A stretch of 64,000 nt of DNA, from contig NC_081339.1 in assembly GCF_022539665.2 (NCBI RefSeq), positions 6,820,367-6,884,366 on the forward strand, read 5' to 3'. This document shows positions 26,301-40,915 of this stretch, one piece after another. Below the pieces are notes generated by a model, which had not been told where the DNA came from, searched no databases, and saw only the letters and a program-made list of their open reading frames with translations. Made by a program: the position numbers and the translations under genes. How positions within the stretch are numbered: position 1 is the first letter of the stretch; every line of letters starts with the position of its first letter. This DNA comes from Daphnia carinata (Eukaryota > Arthropoda > Branchiopoda > Diplostraca > Daphniidae).

Positions 26301-27820
26301 TGTGTGTGTGTGTGTTCTGGCGTACTGTACATTTATTGGTTGTTACGTATATCAACATTAATTAAAAGTGTGTTGTGTGACGCTCCGGGGACCACATGCT
26401 GTTTGGAATTTGATGTTAGTTACTAGAAAGAAAATGGGGAAGGTCGTTCAACCTTTTCTTTTTCGCTGGACTTTTGCTGGGCTGTTGTATTCACCCGGGA
26501 AATGGACAAGGCGCTCTCTTCTTTTTACGAGACGGGCCGTTGAACGCTCAGATTTTTTTCGCCTTACGTCCGCTAGGAGTAAATCATTGTTTAATAATGG
26601 TCATCTTTGTCCTCCATCTTTTTTTTTTCACGCTTAAAAAAATAAAAATATATCGGCCAAGTCGTTCAGTCACGGTTGGGTCGTCTAGACGATCGTGAGA
26701 TTTTTCTCTTTTTTTTTTTTTTTTGGAAAGAAATGTGTTTTAAAATATTCCCCAATTTTCCAATCTATTTGTCTCTCACACGAAATGTTAGGAATCGAAA
26801 ATTATATTCAGATGTATCTGCTGACGTAAATAACGCGCTTATTGTGTGAACGGCCTATTTTACACGGACCGGGTTTCATTCAAAAGATGTGATGTCAACG
26901 TATTTTTAGAATGACCGCCTACTGAAATTTTTACGTGCCCGTTTCGAGTGGGAAATTTCATTTAAGTTTAATTACGTTTCAAAAAAAAAAAAAACTACTC
27001 ATCGACGTGTGCGTTCAAAAATGAATTTCCTAACGGTCATTAACGTTCCTAACTATTTGACGTTTGTTGACAGGAAATACGTCATTTTCTAACTTTTTAA
27101 ATACCTTTCGTTAAGGAAAAGAATAATTGCTCTCTCTTATTATGTTGACTGCTGCTGCTGCATGTTACTAATATACTGATCGTTCTTTTCTTTTTAAAAA
27201 TTTACAGTTACATTCCGCGGAAGCTTTGGACCCTTCGTCCCTTTACCCTCGACCGGTGATAGATCCCATCGACAACAGGTTCGTTGCATTTGAAATATTG
27301 CCCTCCGGTTGTATTTATCAATGCCCCACAACGTACCATCTCGTTTTCGGAATGCTGGGAATCTGAAACGAAAAAAAAAAAAAGAATATTTTTGTTTTTG
27401 AATTTGAGTCATGGAATTGATTTCCATGACCGCGATAAGGCCATCATGCACCGGCGATTTCCCGCGCTTCAATTCCAATTGATTATAGGCATATTGTAGA
27501 CCTATACCTATGGTACGCAATGTTACATTAAGGCTGTGGGCATGGTCAGATTTTTTTAATGTGGTTAACATTTTTTTGAGGGCAGATGGTCAGTAAGCCA
27601 ATGGGGAAAATGAATTTCTTTTGCGCAACGCTCAAACTTGATCGTTTTTGTTTTTGATATATTTGAGTTTTTAAATAATTGAAATGATTTAAATACGTTT
27701 GAGGCCGTGCAATATCGGTTTTTTTAAAGTTAACCATTGCAATGTCTTGAGATGTACACTGGTTAATTGTGTGAATGGATTTAAGTTAAATATTGCTAGT
27801 GAGGAAAGAGAAACATGCGA
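23382..27820. other. Long intergenic stretch between genes G and H
   Basis: Low-complexity, AT-rich sequence with many poly-T and poly-A runs (for example near 24686 and 24838), a C run near 24971 and a (TG)n microsatellite at about 26289-26315. The open frames seen are extended by homopolymers and lack splice partners. No gene supported. Confidence 0.5.
26289..26315. repeat. (TG)n microsatellite
   Basis: About 13 TG dinucleotides in the gap between genes G and H. Confidence 0.9.
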
Positions 27821-28977
27821 CTATGAGGCCATTTTGATCATTGGAGAGCGTTTGCTCTGCTGTTCCATGAAGGACGATTCAATGTCGATGGAACGTTTTA
27901 TGATGTAGGGCACGAGCGTTACGGCCGATGGTGTCAATCTATCACATCACAAATAATCAGCAATCTGAGTAATTAAATGTCACAATCTTAAATGACTTAC
28001 TCTTCTTGTTTCAGATGAACGTCTTCAACATTCCGACGACGTTTGATGGAAGGAACAAGTTCTGGAACGGCAGTTTCGGTTGGAGCAGCAGCCAAAACAG
28101 TTTCGGCGGGCAGTGTGATGGTGCTGGACACGGTGACCGTGCTGATCTCGACGGGCAGAGTCATCGTGCTGGACACAGTCATCGTACTGATCTCAACGGG
28201 CAGAGTAACTGTCATCGTTTCAACAGGTAGGGTCACTACAACAGTTTCAACTGGCAATGTAATTGAAACTGTCTCAGCTGGCAACGTCGTCGTGCTGGAC
28301 AACGTGATCGTCTCGACGGGCAGCGTAGTCGTCAACGTTTCCGTCACGGCCGGCAAAGAGACGGACGAGATCTCGGTAGAACGAACGATTTCCGTGAAAG
28401 ACTCTGTGACTGTCATCGTCGACATGATCGTTTCCGTTTCGCGGATCACTTCCGTCATCGTGATTGGAACTTCGTTGATCGTGATCGATGTGGTGGATAC
28501 CTCCGTCACGACGACCGTCGTGGGCTCGATCTCCACCGTCTCTGTGGCTATTTCGATTTCTTTGACGATAGATGTCACTAGCTCCGTCATGGTCGCTGTC
28601 ACCGTGTCGGTCAGGGCGGGCATCGTCACCATCACCGTCTCTCTTGCTAACTCGGTTAGCGTCGATCTCACCGTCTCCACGTTGTACTCGGTGAACGTGA
28701 TGGGAGCGACGGAGACGGACAAGATTTCCGTCGTCGTTATCGTTTCCATCATCGTCATCGTTTCCGTCAATGTAGATATGGACGTCTCGATAGAATGGAC
28801 GGTAGGAACGTCGGCCGGCGATGATTTCGTTGTCACCGACGATTGAAGTCGATTGACGCGCTGGAAATTACTCAAATTGCTGAAGAAATTGAAGAAGTTC
28901 GTGAAAATGTTTTGCGCTTCGCTGGAATGATCCAAAATCAAGGCACTGGCCAGCACGACGATGAACAAGAGTTTCAT
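27821..28977 (-). CDS. Secreted Thr-rich protein with LPVE repeats and PYIIKR...IESS tail (gene H)
   Basis: Two exons, 28977-28001 and 27938-27821, join at phase 2 (perfect GTAAGT donor) and give 364 residues. The signal peptide (MKLLFIVVLASALIL) ends near EAQ at residue 22. Next is NIFTNFFNFFSNLSNFQRV, then about 250 residues of alternating Thr with Val, Glu, Met or Ser. The second half holds imperfect LPVE[TI] repeats spaced about 8-15 residues. The last exon gives VPYIIKRSIDIESSF and a short basic tail. The regular alternation predicts beta-strands with one face lined by Thr. It is the longest Thr-X-Thr body of the family. No known domain was recognised. Confidence 0.82.
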
Positions 28978-30597
28978 TTTTGAAAATGTTTGTCTTTGAA
29001 CCGGTCCAACTTGTCTACGAGCAAACCATAAACTGATGCGATTTTCAAGTGGGAGCTCCTGTCATATATGCGTAGGATATTCCCCCCCCCCCCCTACCTT
29101 CTACCCTTGGCAGCAGAAAAGAAAAAAAAAAAAAAGCAGAGGGTAAAATGAACCGAAAAAAAGCAACTCGTCATCGCTCTCGGTCAAATGGGCGGAACAG
29201 GTGCCTGGCGGTGGTGGGCCATCGCTCAACAGAAATGTATTTTACCTGCGGCGAAGCAATACGTCAGGTTAGTTGCAAATTATTCAAAGCTTTTTTTTTT
29301 CCTATTCGTTGTATAGTGGTATTACCTCTACACGTACACGTGTGCGTAGCTGTTACGTCACATAATGAGGCAATTGAGAAATGAAAAACAGACGCTTACC
29401 GGATGCTTAGTTCCGACAGGTTGCGTTTGTGCTGTGCAAAACGATGGTCTAGAACACCAACGATAAACAGATGTTTTTTTTGTTTTGTTTTGTTTTTAAG
29501 GAGTTTTAAAGAAAGACGTGAATAATTACGAAGAGGTTAGAAAAACAAAGCAGCAGGAAGACGAGAACAGAAATGCTTATAGAGTCATCAACTGTGTTGG
29601 ACGTGCACATAACGGTCTCGTCCATTACCATGTACAAAAGGGATGGATCCGCTTTCGTCAGTTTTCAAGTCCCGTTTTTTTTTTTCTTCTCTTGTAAGTA
29701 GAAATTCAGAAACATCATATGTACACATCAGCGTGTCCTTTCCGTTCGAATTCTAATAAGCGGTTCAGTTGTAGATAAACTTGTTTTTTTTTTTTTAGGA
29801 GGGGTTGAAATGTGCGTAATCTACCGTCTGCTGCGTTTGGATGAAATGGAACACGACGACATGGGCTTTTCATCTGTCGGCATATGCGTTAAAAACTTTT
29901 TCACAGTTGTCGAGATGATCATCGTCAATCTTTTGCAGCCGCCGTTAGTATGGGGGGGGATATCTGTGTTGTACATTATGCTATGCCGTTTATATCAGGG
30001 CCAGACGCGGAGGAACAACGGTTTATATCCACTGATAATAACATCTTTTAGAAGCAAATTTATAGCCCCAATTTTTAACGATAAAAAAAAAAAAAACGCA
30101 CCTGGAGATAGTTGCAGTCGTTCACAAGTGGGTTTTGGAATGCTGACAGTAGTTACGTTTTCAAAAGGGACACGAAAAACCGCAATTGTAATGCTTGAAT
30201 AGTTAAACGGGTATCCCGTCCGTGTCAGATTTGCTAGTGCTAATTGAGTGGTTTTTTTTTTTTTTTTTTTTTTACAAGGCACGATTTACTGAATCGAAAA
30301 AGCAAGTGTTGGGATTTTAATTTGACATCTGGCAATGCTGAAATACCATACGGAGCTTTCATTAGCAGACGAATTCACTTGATAGTCACGTTTGTCTACA
30401 AGTAATAGCTATGTACGTGTCAAATCCAACAAGTTTCCATCTTTCCCATAACCTCGTTTAGATAGCTGACTAATTTCTAACTCATTACATCATGATTTGC
30501 TGACACGTTGGCCTGTTAAAAATTTTTTTGCGTTGGAAACCGAATAGTTCTTGTTGTAAATTTTTTGTTCAGTAGCTCGCGCGGCCCACACTTTGAC
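28978..30597. other. Promoter-proximal and intergenic DNA between gene H and the helicase
   Basis: Divergent promoters of gene H (-) and the DHX33-like gene (+) must lie here. Apart from a C run near 29081 and poly-T/poly-A runs, I see no feature. Confidence 0.5.
29032..29070 (-). promoter_or_regulatory. Initiator TCAGT and weak TATA of gene H
   Basis: TCAGT at 29036-29032 on the - strand, with CATATATGA about 30 bases upstream (near 29063-29070), precedes the gene H ATG by about 55 bases. Confidence 0.55.
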
Positions 30598-33654
<3,057 letters not shown>

Positions 33655-34636
33655 CGGACGACAACGTTCTTATTATTATGTTCAACCACATCGGCAAAGC
33701 CAATACATCCATTATGAATATTACTTTCGGTATATATGTTCATCCTACGTGAATAAGGTTCAATAATCTTCTTTCTTCGATTGGCGGTCTGCGATGCTTC
33801 TACCATCTTAGCTTGTGAAGTAAGATCAAATCATCCAAGCATCAAGTTATGTGTTATGGAACGTCTCAGTTTTCCCCTTCGCATCGACCGCAATGCCGAC
33901 AGGTAAGAAGAACTTCCTCGCGTTGCGTTGGTAGGTAAGTTTGGCGAGGTCTTTGCACCTTTGTATCTCAAACTTGCTTCCGATCGGGCTGGTCCGTCCT
34001 TACTATTTTTCAAAAAGCTTCATTGTTTGGTATGTATTTATTCGTTATACATCAACTTGTTATGTTTTATGAGCTAAAAATAATTCGTTACGGATGTTTT
34101 TGCCCGTTTCAAACAGTTGGTTGTTTATGGACAACCATACATGTCATGCAAATCGGTAAATAGTGTTTTCAAACATGTTTAGCCAAGCGTTTATGCGTAA
34201 CGTCTAAAAATAGTAATATTTGTATTACTCTTTTTTTTTTTTTTTTTCATTTAGAAAGTTTAACTGTAAAATGTCCGTGCCAATCAATTTGCTAATTGAG
34301 TGTCGGGTGGTTGATATTGGACGATTGCGATTGTCGCGTGAAGTTCTTTTCCCTATAGGATGTTTTAGGCGAACGACGTTTTGCGGTTGTCGTCAGTGAG
34401 ACCTGTTATGTTTACGCTTGATTTCCCGTTCGTAACCAAAGAGTAGAAGACCAGTCATTACACCCATTAGGAACAGAGCGGTTTCCATAACACCGCAACA
34501 CCTTTGGGTCCCAAGGAAGGAAGAAAAAAAAAGAAGCCGGAAAAAGGGGAAGATGCAAAGGTAGTACATTTTAGTTATTCTCCGGCTGAACAACTGGCCA
34601 GACGTTTAATCCAAACAGTTCTCGTGAAAGAAAAGC
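33655..34636. other. Gap between helicase and membrane-protein gene
   Basis: Should contain the helicase 3' end and the promoter of the next gene. A short - strand frame with a hydrophobic segment (34393-34560, ending in REIKRKHNRSH) was seen but has no clear start or partner exon. Confidence 0.4.
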
Positions 34637-36071
34637 ATGACTAGTTCTATGAACAAAAAGCAGCTTTCCTGCTTGGTGGCTGGTCTATGTTGCACTACTG
34701 CTCTCATTGCTTTCTGCATTTGGGCTGGTATTGGCGGTTTTTTCGAAAGGTTTAACCATCCCGCCGAAAAATTGAATCGCTCGGAAAAAAATGTAAGTTG
34801 AATCGTGTTTTTATTATTATCAGTTCGCTATTCATGACAATTATTTTGATGTTCAGGTGACGGAGCCAGTGATGTCAATTAAAGATAGAAGAGGATTCAT
34901 CTTCAGTAGATCCTCCGATCACCCCGAAACTGTTCGAATCGTCGCTAGTGTTGCTACATCGAAACCGGTTCCTGTCATTCACACCAATTCATCATCGCCA
35001 CGAGTTCCATTAGCTAAAATTCAGCGTTCGGAAACGATGGCTACGTTAGCAAATGAAGGATCAAGTCAATTGTTCCAACGGCAACAATTCAATCCAACTC
35101 CAAAATCCTTTTTTGATCTACCTGATTCGAGGATTTGGGGTCCTGCGTTGGTGCAGCAGAGCCGATCTAATAGCGATGCTGAACGATCTGAGCGTTTTTA
35201 TCAACCAATGGATGGCACCATCAAAAACTGGGATCATGATTCCTTTAACATGAGCAAGCTTCTCAATACCGTGAGCCGAATATTTGGAGTCAACTTGGAA
35301 GAAGAAGATCCCCACGTAAATGCCAACAGGGACGCTATTAGCGCAGATCGCTCATCGTGGGTGACGTTGAGTTATTTGAGCCTCAGCATCTTCCTTCTTC
35401 GTCAAATGGATCGTATCCTAAAATTGCAATCTGAGCCGTCAGATCCTTTCCTCATGGAGGAGCGTGGCCGGAGCATGAACAGTGCCCTGGAACCTTGGAC
35501 GTACAATAGTCTTAACTTGCTTTTCACCGAGCCCAATAACAACACGGACATTGAAGGTGTAATCAACAATGTCGGCGATGAAGATTCGGCCGATGATTAC
35601 ATTTGGGCTGCTCATAATATTTTAAGAGCTTCTAAGGACTTTAGCGGAGAAGGTTTGGACTGCATCTGGTCTGCATACTGCACGGAAATTGATAACAGGG
35701 CTTCCCTAGATGGTATTTACATTTTCAAACGACATGAAAATAATAATTTTTTTTTTCAAATTACTAACAAGTAATAAAATGTGGGAATTTATTCGCAGGT
35801 GTTACGGGAGCGCTAGCCAGGATGAATGCAGTCGTACTGAAAATGGTGACCGGCTGGCTGAGTCCATCGACCGCCATGATCAAATTGATTCGCTCTCCCT
35901 TTGACTGGAATGGAATTGATTGCAACGAATTATTTCCAAAGTAAAACCTCCGTATTGACATTTCTCTTTACTTACATTTAACATCTCTCTTTTGTTTCAA
36001 ATGGTAGGTGTAAACCAGAAGAGGCCGTAAATTATTTGGTCCGGTTAGCGACTACTACAGTTTCCAATTAA
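34637..36071 (+). CDS. Type II membrane protein, unassigned (gene I)
   Basis: Four exons, 34637-34792, 34857-35712, 35799-35940 and 36008-36071, join in frame and give 405 residues. A single membrane segment (about residues 10-36, LSCLVAGLCCTTALIAFCIW) follows a short basic N-terminus, which predicts type II topology. The middle is polar and low in Cys. The last 100 residues form a compact Cys-containing domain: CIWSAYCTEIDNRAS, GALARMNAVVLKMVTGWLS, CNELFPKC. A Trp and paired Cys in this pattern suggest a small disulfide-bonded extracellular or lumenal domain. I have an impression of similar tails in other arthropod proteins but cannot name a family. The gene is transcribed in the same direction as the helicase and converges on the fucosyltransferase. 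Confidence 0.82.
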
Positions 36072-36752
36072 AAAAGGATATTATAACGGTTAAAGGTAAT
36101 GGGTTTCGCATAATCACGCGAGTCAAGTTTTTTTTTCTTTTTATTTGAATTGTTTAAAAAAAAACTTGTCGGTGTACGGGTTGGTGTTTTGGACCATTCT
36201 AATAAATCCTGATTATTAAGTACCCATGGGCACGTCGTGAGTCGTAGCTGCGCGGAATGAGGAAAAACAGGGTTTAATTAGCGCCACTTTACTCGTCTAT
36301 AATAACCCCGTGTAAACCACAAACGGAAATAGCCAATACGGTGAATGTGCAACGTACCGTAAAAATGTTACTTGGAAAACACACGGGAAAATTTGTAACA
36401 CTTTTCCGCTCGAACGGTTTTAACAAACGTTACAGTCGTCAAATAGCTGAGCGTATCTTTATGGTTTGACCAATCAGTAGAGGTACTTGGCTCCAGCAAG
36501 ATCGAAACTAAATGTCAGTTATTGCTAAAATAATTAACACTTCCCAAGCTGGAAAAGGCCCACCTGTTACGACCAAAGGGAATCTTATAACCAAAATTCT
36601 ACAAAAGTATCCTCGTTAACCATTACGTGCTTACGAATTGAATACCTAGTTCGTGTTGTATCCGATGTGTATTGACTTTGGGGATTATATTTGCATACAG
36701 GTGGTAGAGTTTGAACATAACATCAAAATTCAGTGACATCCGAGCTCTTCGT

Positions 36753-37958
36753 TTAAGATATCCAACTTGAATCGAATGTTTTGCAAGCGTTTTTATCGTC
36801 CCATTGAAACGTTAAATCCTGGTAAGATTGAAATTCCCGATCTTGTTGTTCGTGTAACTTTTGGCATAAATCACAGAAACCGTGACGCGACATGTTACCC
36901 ACGCTAAATTCTATGTCATAGTACTCTTTCCACCAGAAGTAGTCGTTATAAAGAGTGTCATTTTCGTCAAGTAATTTGAGATAAGCAGCCAATTCTTGCG
37001 GTTTGAAAGTTCCGGCGTCGATGTAAGAATGGGGCGGTGCATGTTTAGTGTAATCTGCTCCACCGTATACTACAGGAACGATGTTGTGACCCATTATCTT
37101 GAAAAATTTTTCCGTCACATAGTCTGTACATAAAGAATTCTCAAAAGATAAATAGAATTTATATGTAGACTCGAGCATGCCGTAACACTGTGGATCGGAA
37201 TGATGCAATATGTCACGAGCACAAGACAAGTTACCACATTGGCCATATGTGTCGACGTCAATGTATTTGCTAAGCTCTTTGACGTACGTTTCTCGTTGGT
37301 TGTGTGTCTTGCAATGGGAAACCATCCAGGCTGCGGTTTTTGTTTTATTCCGCCACGATTTTGGTGGCATACTATTACGGAATATTTCTCTTCTACGGTT
37401 AATCTCTTCTGCTGTACGAGGAGCTGCCTCTTTAGGAATGATCCGGCCGTATAGCAAAGGAATATCGGCATCAGTTCTGTATGTCATGGTCCAGTTGAAA
37501 AAGTTGGCCAGTTGGGTCATGTTGTAATAAGGCTTCAGGGCTGGAGGAGATTCTTGAGTGAAAAACACGAGACGCTGTCTTTTGCTGCGCTTGTTTCCAA
37601 ATTCAGGCATCTTTAATTGATCAGGGGCCGTGAATTCATCGTTGAAAACGACGATGATCGCGTCGTAGTAGGATAGGGGTTGTAACGATCGATTGTCGGT
37701 GATTTGGCACCGACTGTAGGTACAATTTTGGTTGATGAAGCTGTTGTTACCCATACCGAAGACTCGTATCTCTTTTCGGTTAGATCCGTTCCATACCAAA
37801 ATAGTTTTTATTTCATTTCGTTGATGGGGATGAACATCCTGATCCACTTTTCTCGACAAAGCTCGGAATGGGAAATTAAACAGCACCAGAACAACGAGTG
37901 TCGTAAGCAAAAACAAAAATTTAAACGTTGAAATTGTTTTCTTTACAAAGAACCACAT
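36753..37958 (-). CDS. Alpha-1,3-fucosyltransferase, GT10 family
   Basis: Single coding exon of 401 residues. An upstream in-frame GTG at 37973 follows a CAG that could be a splice acceptor; the first ATG is at 37958. A short cytoplasmic tail and a signal anchor (about residues 12-32, FLFLLTTLVVLVLFNFPF) give the type II topology of Golgi glycosyltransferases. The GT10 donor-binding signature FYLSFENSLCTDYVTEKFF and VPVVYGGADY lie in the C-terminal half, with FFTQESPP and FNWTMTYRTDADI before them and the usual SHCKTHNQRETYVKEL start of the catalytic domain. The enzyme should transfer fucose from GDP-fucose in alpha-1,3 linkage to GlcNAc on glycoproteins. A C-terminal CDLCQKL matches the conserved Cys pair of the family. 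Several N-glycosylation sites are present. The exact acceptor cannot be told from sequence. Confidence 0.94.
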   Translation of the reverse strand: MWFFVKKTISTFKFLFLLTTLVVLVLFNFPFRALSRKVDQDVHPHQRNEIKTILVWNGSNRKEIRVFGMGNNSFINQNCTYSRCQITDNRSLQPLSYYDAIIVVFNDEFTAPDQLKMPEFGNKRSKRQRLVFFTQESPPALKPYYNMTQLANFFNWTMTYRTDADIPLLYGRIIPKEAAPRTAEEINRRREIFRNSMPPKSWRNKTKTAAWMVSHCKTHNQRETYVKELSKYIDVDTYGQCGNLSCARDILHHSDPQCYGMLESTYKFYLSFENSLCTDYVTEKFFKIMGHNIVPVVYGGADYTKHAPPHSYIDAGTFKPQELAAYLKLLDENDTLYNDYFWWKEYYDIEFSVGNMSRHGFCDLCQKLHEQQDREFQSYQDLTFQWDDKNACKTFDSSWIS

Positions 37959-39731
37959 TGGCTTACCGTTCACCTGCTACAAACTATGGCACAATCGCTT
38001 AGCCTGCCCGGTAAGGACTAAAAAGTGAAATTTTCTGGTGCATGTAGCCGCAGAATATCTAAAGGTGCACGTGTAACAAGCTCCTCCCTCGTGTTTGATA
38101 CCACAACAGGCTGATTCACGCCAGTGTAGCGTAAAGGAGTCATCGCCCCGTGTTTCCATTAATCGTCATGTACCGAATGTCTCGTTCTTGATGACACCAT
38201 GTGTTAGAGTGCCCGCCATCTGCCTTTCTTTGGTGTCGCAATGGCTTTCTCTAACACTTGCCATATGGTTCGTATTTGTGTTTGAGATTTGGTATATTGA
38301 GACCTTAAAAAATCGGGCAACAACTTAAACTGTTCTCCGATAAATGGTAAATTTATTTAACGGTTTCTAATATTGTAGAAAAATGAATTATTGGGAGATT
38401 GGATTTAATAATTAATTTAAACCACATTTGTGCATTGGAATCTCAAAATGGCATTGTTGCATTGTTCGTGGGCAATGTCACTGGCGGAACTATTGCGAAA
38501 AACCGCCAAAATTGTTAACAGAACGAAAGGAGCTACAGGAGGAGTGAAAAGGAGCAAAGTGTGTCCGATTTTCTAGCAAATATAAGTGTGAGTTCCTTGT
38601 TCTATTACTTTTTTCCTATGACGTAATTTCTATATTTTAACGTAGTATTCCCCTAAACTCAATTCCCTTTCTAACAAGTTGTATTTTGTTTGAGTATGGT
38701 AATGAGTACTGTGAGTATACAGTTGAATCACTATCAAAGTCCGTGCTCACATAATGTAGAAGCAACATCAATTAATATAAGATTTCTTGTTTGCGTACAG
38801 ATATGACAATATTGCTGGTTAATGGGTGGAAAGGCTATGAAACGAAATATGGTGATCGAAGTTACCAACTATGATGTAAGTATTCATCAATATTTGAGCA
38901 GAATATAGATGGTAGAAATTAACATTTCTTTAATGATTGCAAGCAGATGTTGTTGGTATTTGTCTATCTTTCAATTCCACTTGAAACCACTGTGGAGTTG
39001 GAGGAATTGTAATGGATACGAACGAGGTACAGTAAATGCTATGTGCCAAACACCTTTGGTTTGGCTTGATTGAATTGCAATTGTGCCATGCTGCATTATT
39101 CTACAGAGCATAAGCTCTTCACTACTGGTTCAAACAGTTAGGGGTCCTGACCAACAGAGGGCAATAGATTTTGGAAAAATTGCAAAAGGCTTCATTGTGA
39201 GCTGTGTGGTGCCACATGCCTTTAAAATACTGCTGAAATGTACTTTGATGGCATGAAACTGCTGCTATAGAATGTGCATGGTGACTAGAGAACGACGTTT
39301 TCAGAGAATTTTATTGTAAATTTTCTTTAAATTCATGTTCAACTAGTCAGAATACAGATAGAGAACCAGCAAGGTATCTAATAGATTTTTACTTTTTACT
39401 TTTAGTGTAATTGGTTGCAGTCATCGACTACTTCAAGCTCCTCATTTTGAAGAGTCAGTTTCCTTCTTGTACCGCAAAATCGTGCCCAAAATTGACGTAG
39501 AATCTGCAGTGCAACCGGAAACACGGACGTCGGGGTAAGCACATAAGTTTCCTCATTCTATTCACGTGTTAACAACGTGCCTTTCTGTGCACCAATGGGG
39601 ATTTTTTGTTTACCTTGCCGGAAATATCTCCCATCTCATCTCTTTAGATCAGCCACTGTTTAACTTTAAAACGACTAAAGATTGCGGTCATCTTTAAGTG
39701 TATTTCCAAAACACAGGTTCACAAAGCCTGA
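37959..39731. other. Gap with possible non-coding exons
   Basis: A 42-codon frame at 38448-38576 begins with an ATG in good context but has no supported partner. Later segments (38820-38880, 39400-39540) have splice-like ends but no shared frame. A non-coding transcript or decayed gene is possible. Confidence 0.25.
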
Positions 39732-40868
39732 TCACAAAAGTGATTGGGAAAGGTCTTCTTCTATCAGCCAACCAGTAAAATAGGTGTAGTGATTAGCTAA
39801 ATATACTCGCGATGACAGGAGTCGAATTTGAAGCCAGATTTGATCACCCTTATTCAAAGATACCGTCGACTGGAGGGAAAATGGACAGTCATGGTGGTTG
39901 ACACTGTCGATGTTAGCTTCTTCGACATAGCTCGCGCCAATCAGGGCACCATTCAAATAAAGACCAACTGAGAATTCCAGTAAGGTTGAGGACGCGGGGA
40001 AGGCCGCCACTGCAGAAAAGGAGAAGAAATAAATTCCCGTTCGGGGTGCCGTGAATTTTCCTGTAGCTTCGTTCATTCCTCCTCCTACGTTCACCCTTGC
40101 AGATTCGTACGTAATCGATACGTTCACAGTTGGCAGATGACTATTCCTATTTACATAGAAATAGACTGGGGCCGTTTTGACATCAACGTAACCGATCCAT
40201 TTTTGGAAACCTAATACGAGATATACAATGAGATTTGTTTTGCTCTTTTCTTTAACTAATATCGATTACTTGTTTCAAAAGATTGTTTTGAGAAATCGCA
40301 GAAAACAGTTTCAACATATTTCGATCCCATAATGGAATACAATCCGTTTGAAGTGTGTCCATTAGCTCTCAAGTCTAAACATGACGTCGGCATACGAGTT
40401 CCCTGTCTCAGATCGGCATCTGCGTTTCGAACTAATGCGCTGTTGGTTTCGGAATTCTCTAAAATAGGCTGATTGTTGGTTGATTCTTGATTTTTTATTG
40501 ACGGAATCACGGATTCTTGCCGTTGAACTTGAACTTCTAGTTCAGTTATCCTTGCCTCAAGTAGCGCAATTTTTGCTATCAAGGGTTTCGTTATTTTGTT
40601 CTAACAGTTAGAGCAAAATAACAATGCGATCCAGATTAAAGTATAATAGAAAAAGCTTACTATTTGCTGCATTAGAACATCGCTTGTCTCTTTTGATTTT
40701 GCGTCCTAAAATTGAGAATAAAGAACGCGTTTAAATTTGATGTAAAAAAATTTTCAAAAAAAAACTTACGTCGAGTTCTTTAGGTAGTTGTTCCCCCAAA
40801 GTAAAAGTGGTGAGGGTCTGCCAGGTCATCAGTATGACAACGAAACGGAACGCTGAGAAGTGCGTCAT
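39732..40868 (-). CDS. Secreted coiled-coil C1q-domain protein (gene J)
   Basis: Four exons, 40868-40770, 40705-40661, 40600-40270 and 40210-39732, give 317 residues. A signal peptide (FRFVVILMTWQTLTTFTLG) is followed by a coiled coil (IAKIALLEARITELEVQVQRQ, which keeps heptad spacing). Next is a short fibrinogen-type segment with SCLDLRANG, GLYSI and VFCDF. The last exon encodes a C1q domain from about residue 185: VYFYVNRN, GKFTAPRTGIYFFSFSA, a LNKGDQIWLQI strand and a closing YFTGWLIEED. C1q domains form trimers; in invertebrates such proteins are often lectins or immune recognition factors, which is inference here. A TATA box lies upstream. It neighbours gene K, a longer paralogue with the same strand and order of domains. 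Confidence 0.87.
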
Positions 40869-40915
40869 TTTCAAAATCGTAGATAGTATGAATCATTTTC
40901 CTTGTAAACCCGCAA

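Noticed and set aside
28043-28846. Long + strand open frame (267 codons) opposite gene H
   Set aside because: Same cause as for gene D: a shadow of the repetitive Thr/Val coding on the - strand.
34393-34593. Short - strand frame with a membrane segment
   Set aside because: No ATG-led exon or promoter was found, and its upstream side overlaps the leader of the + strand gene I.
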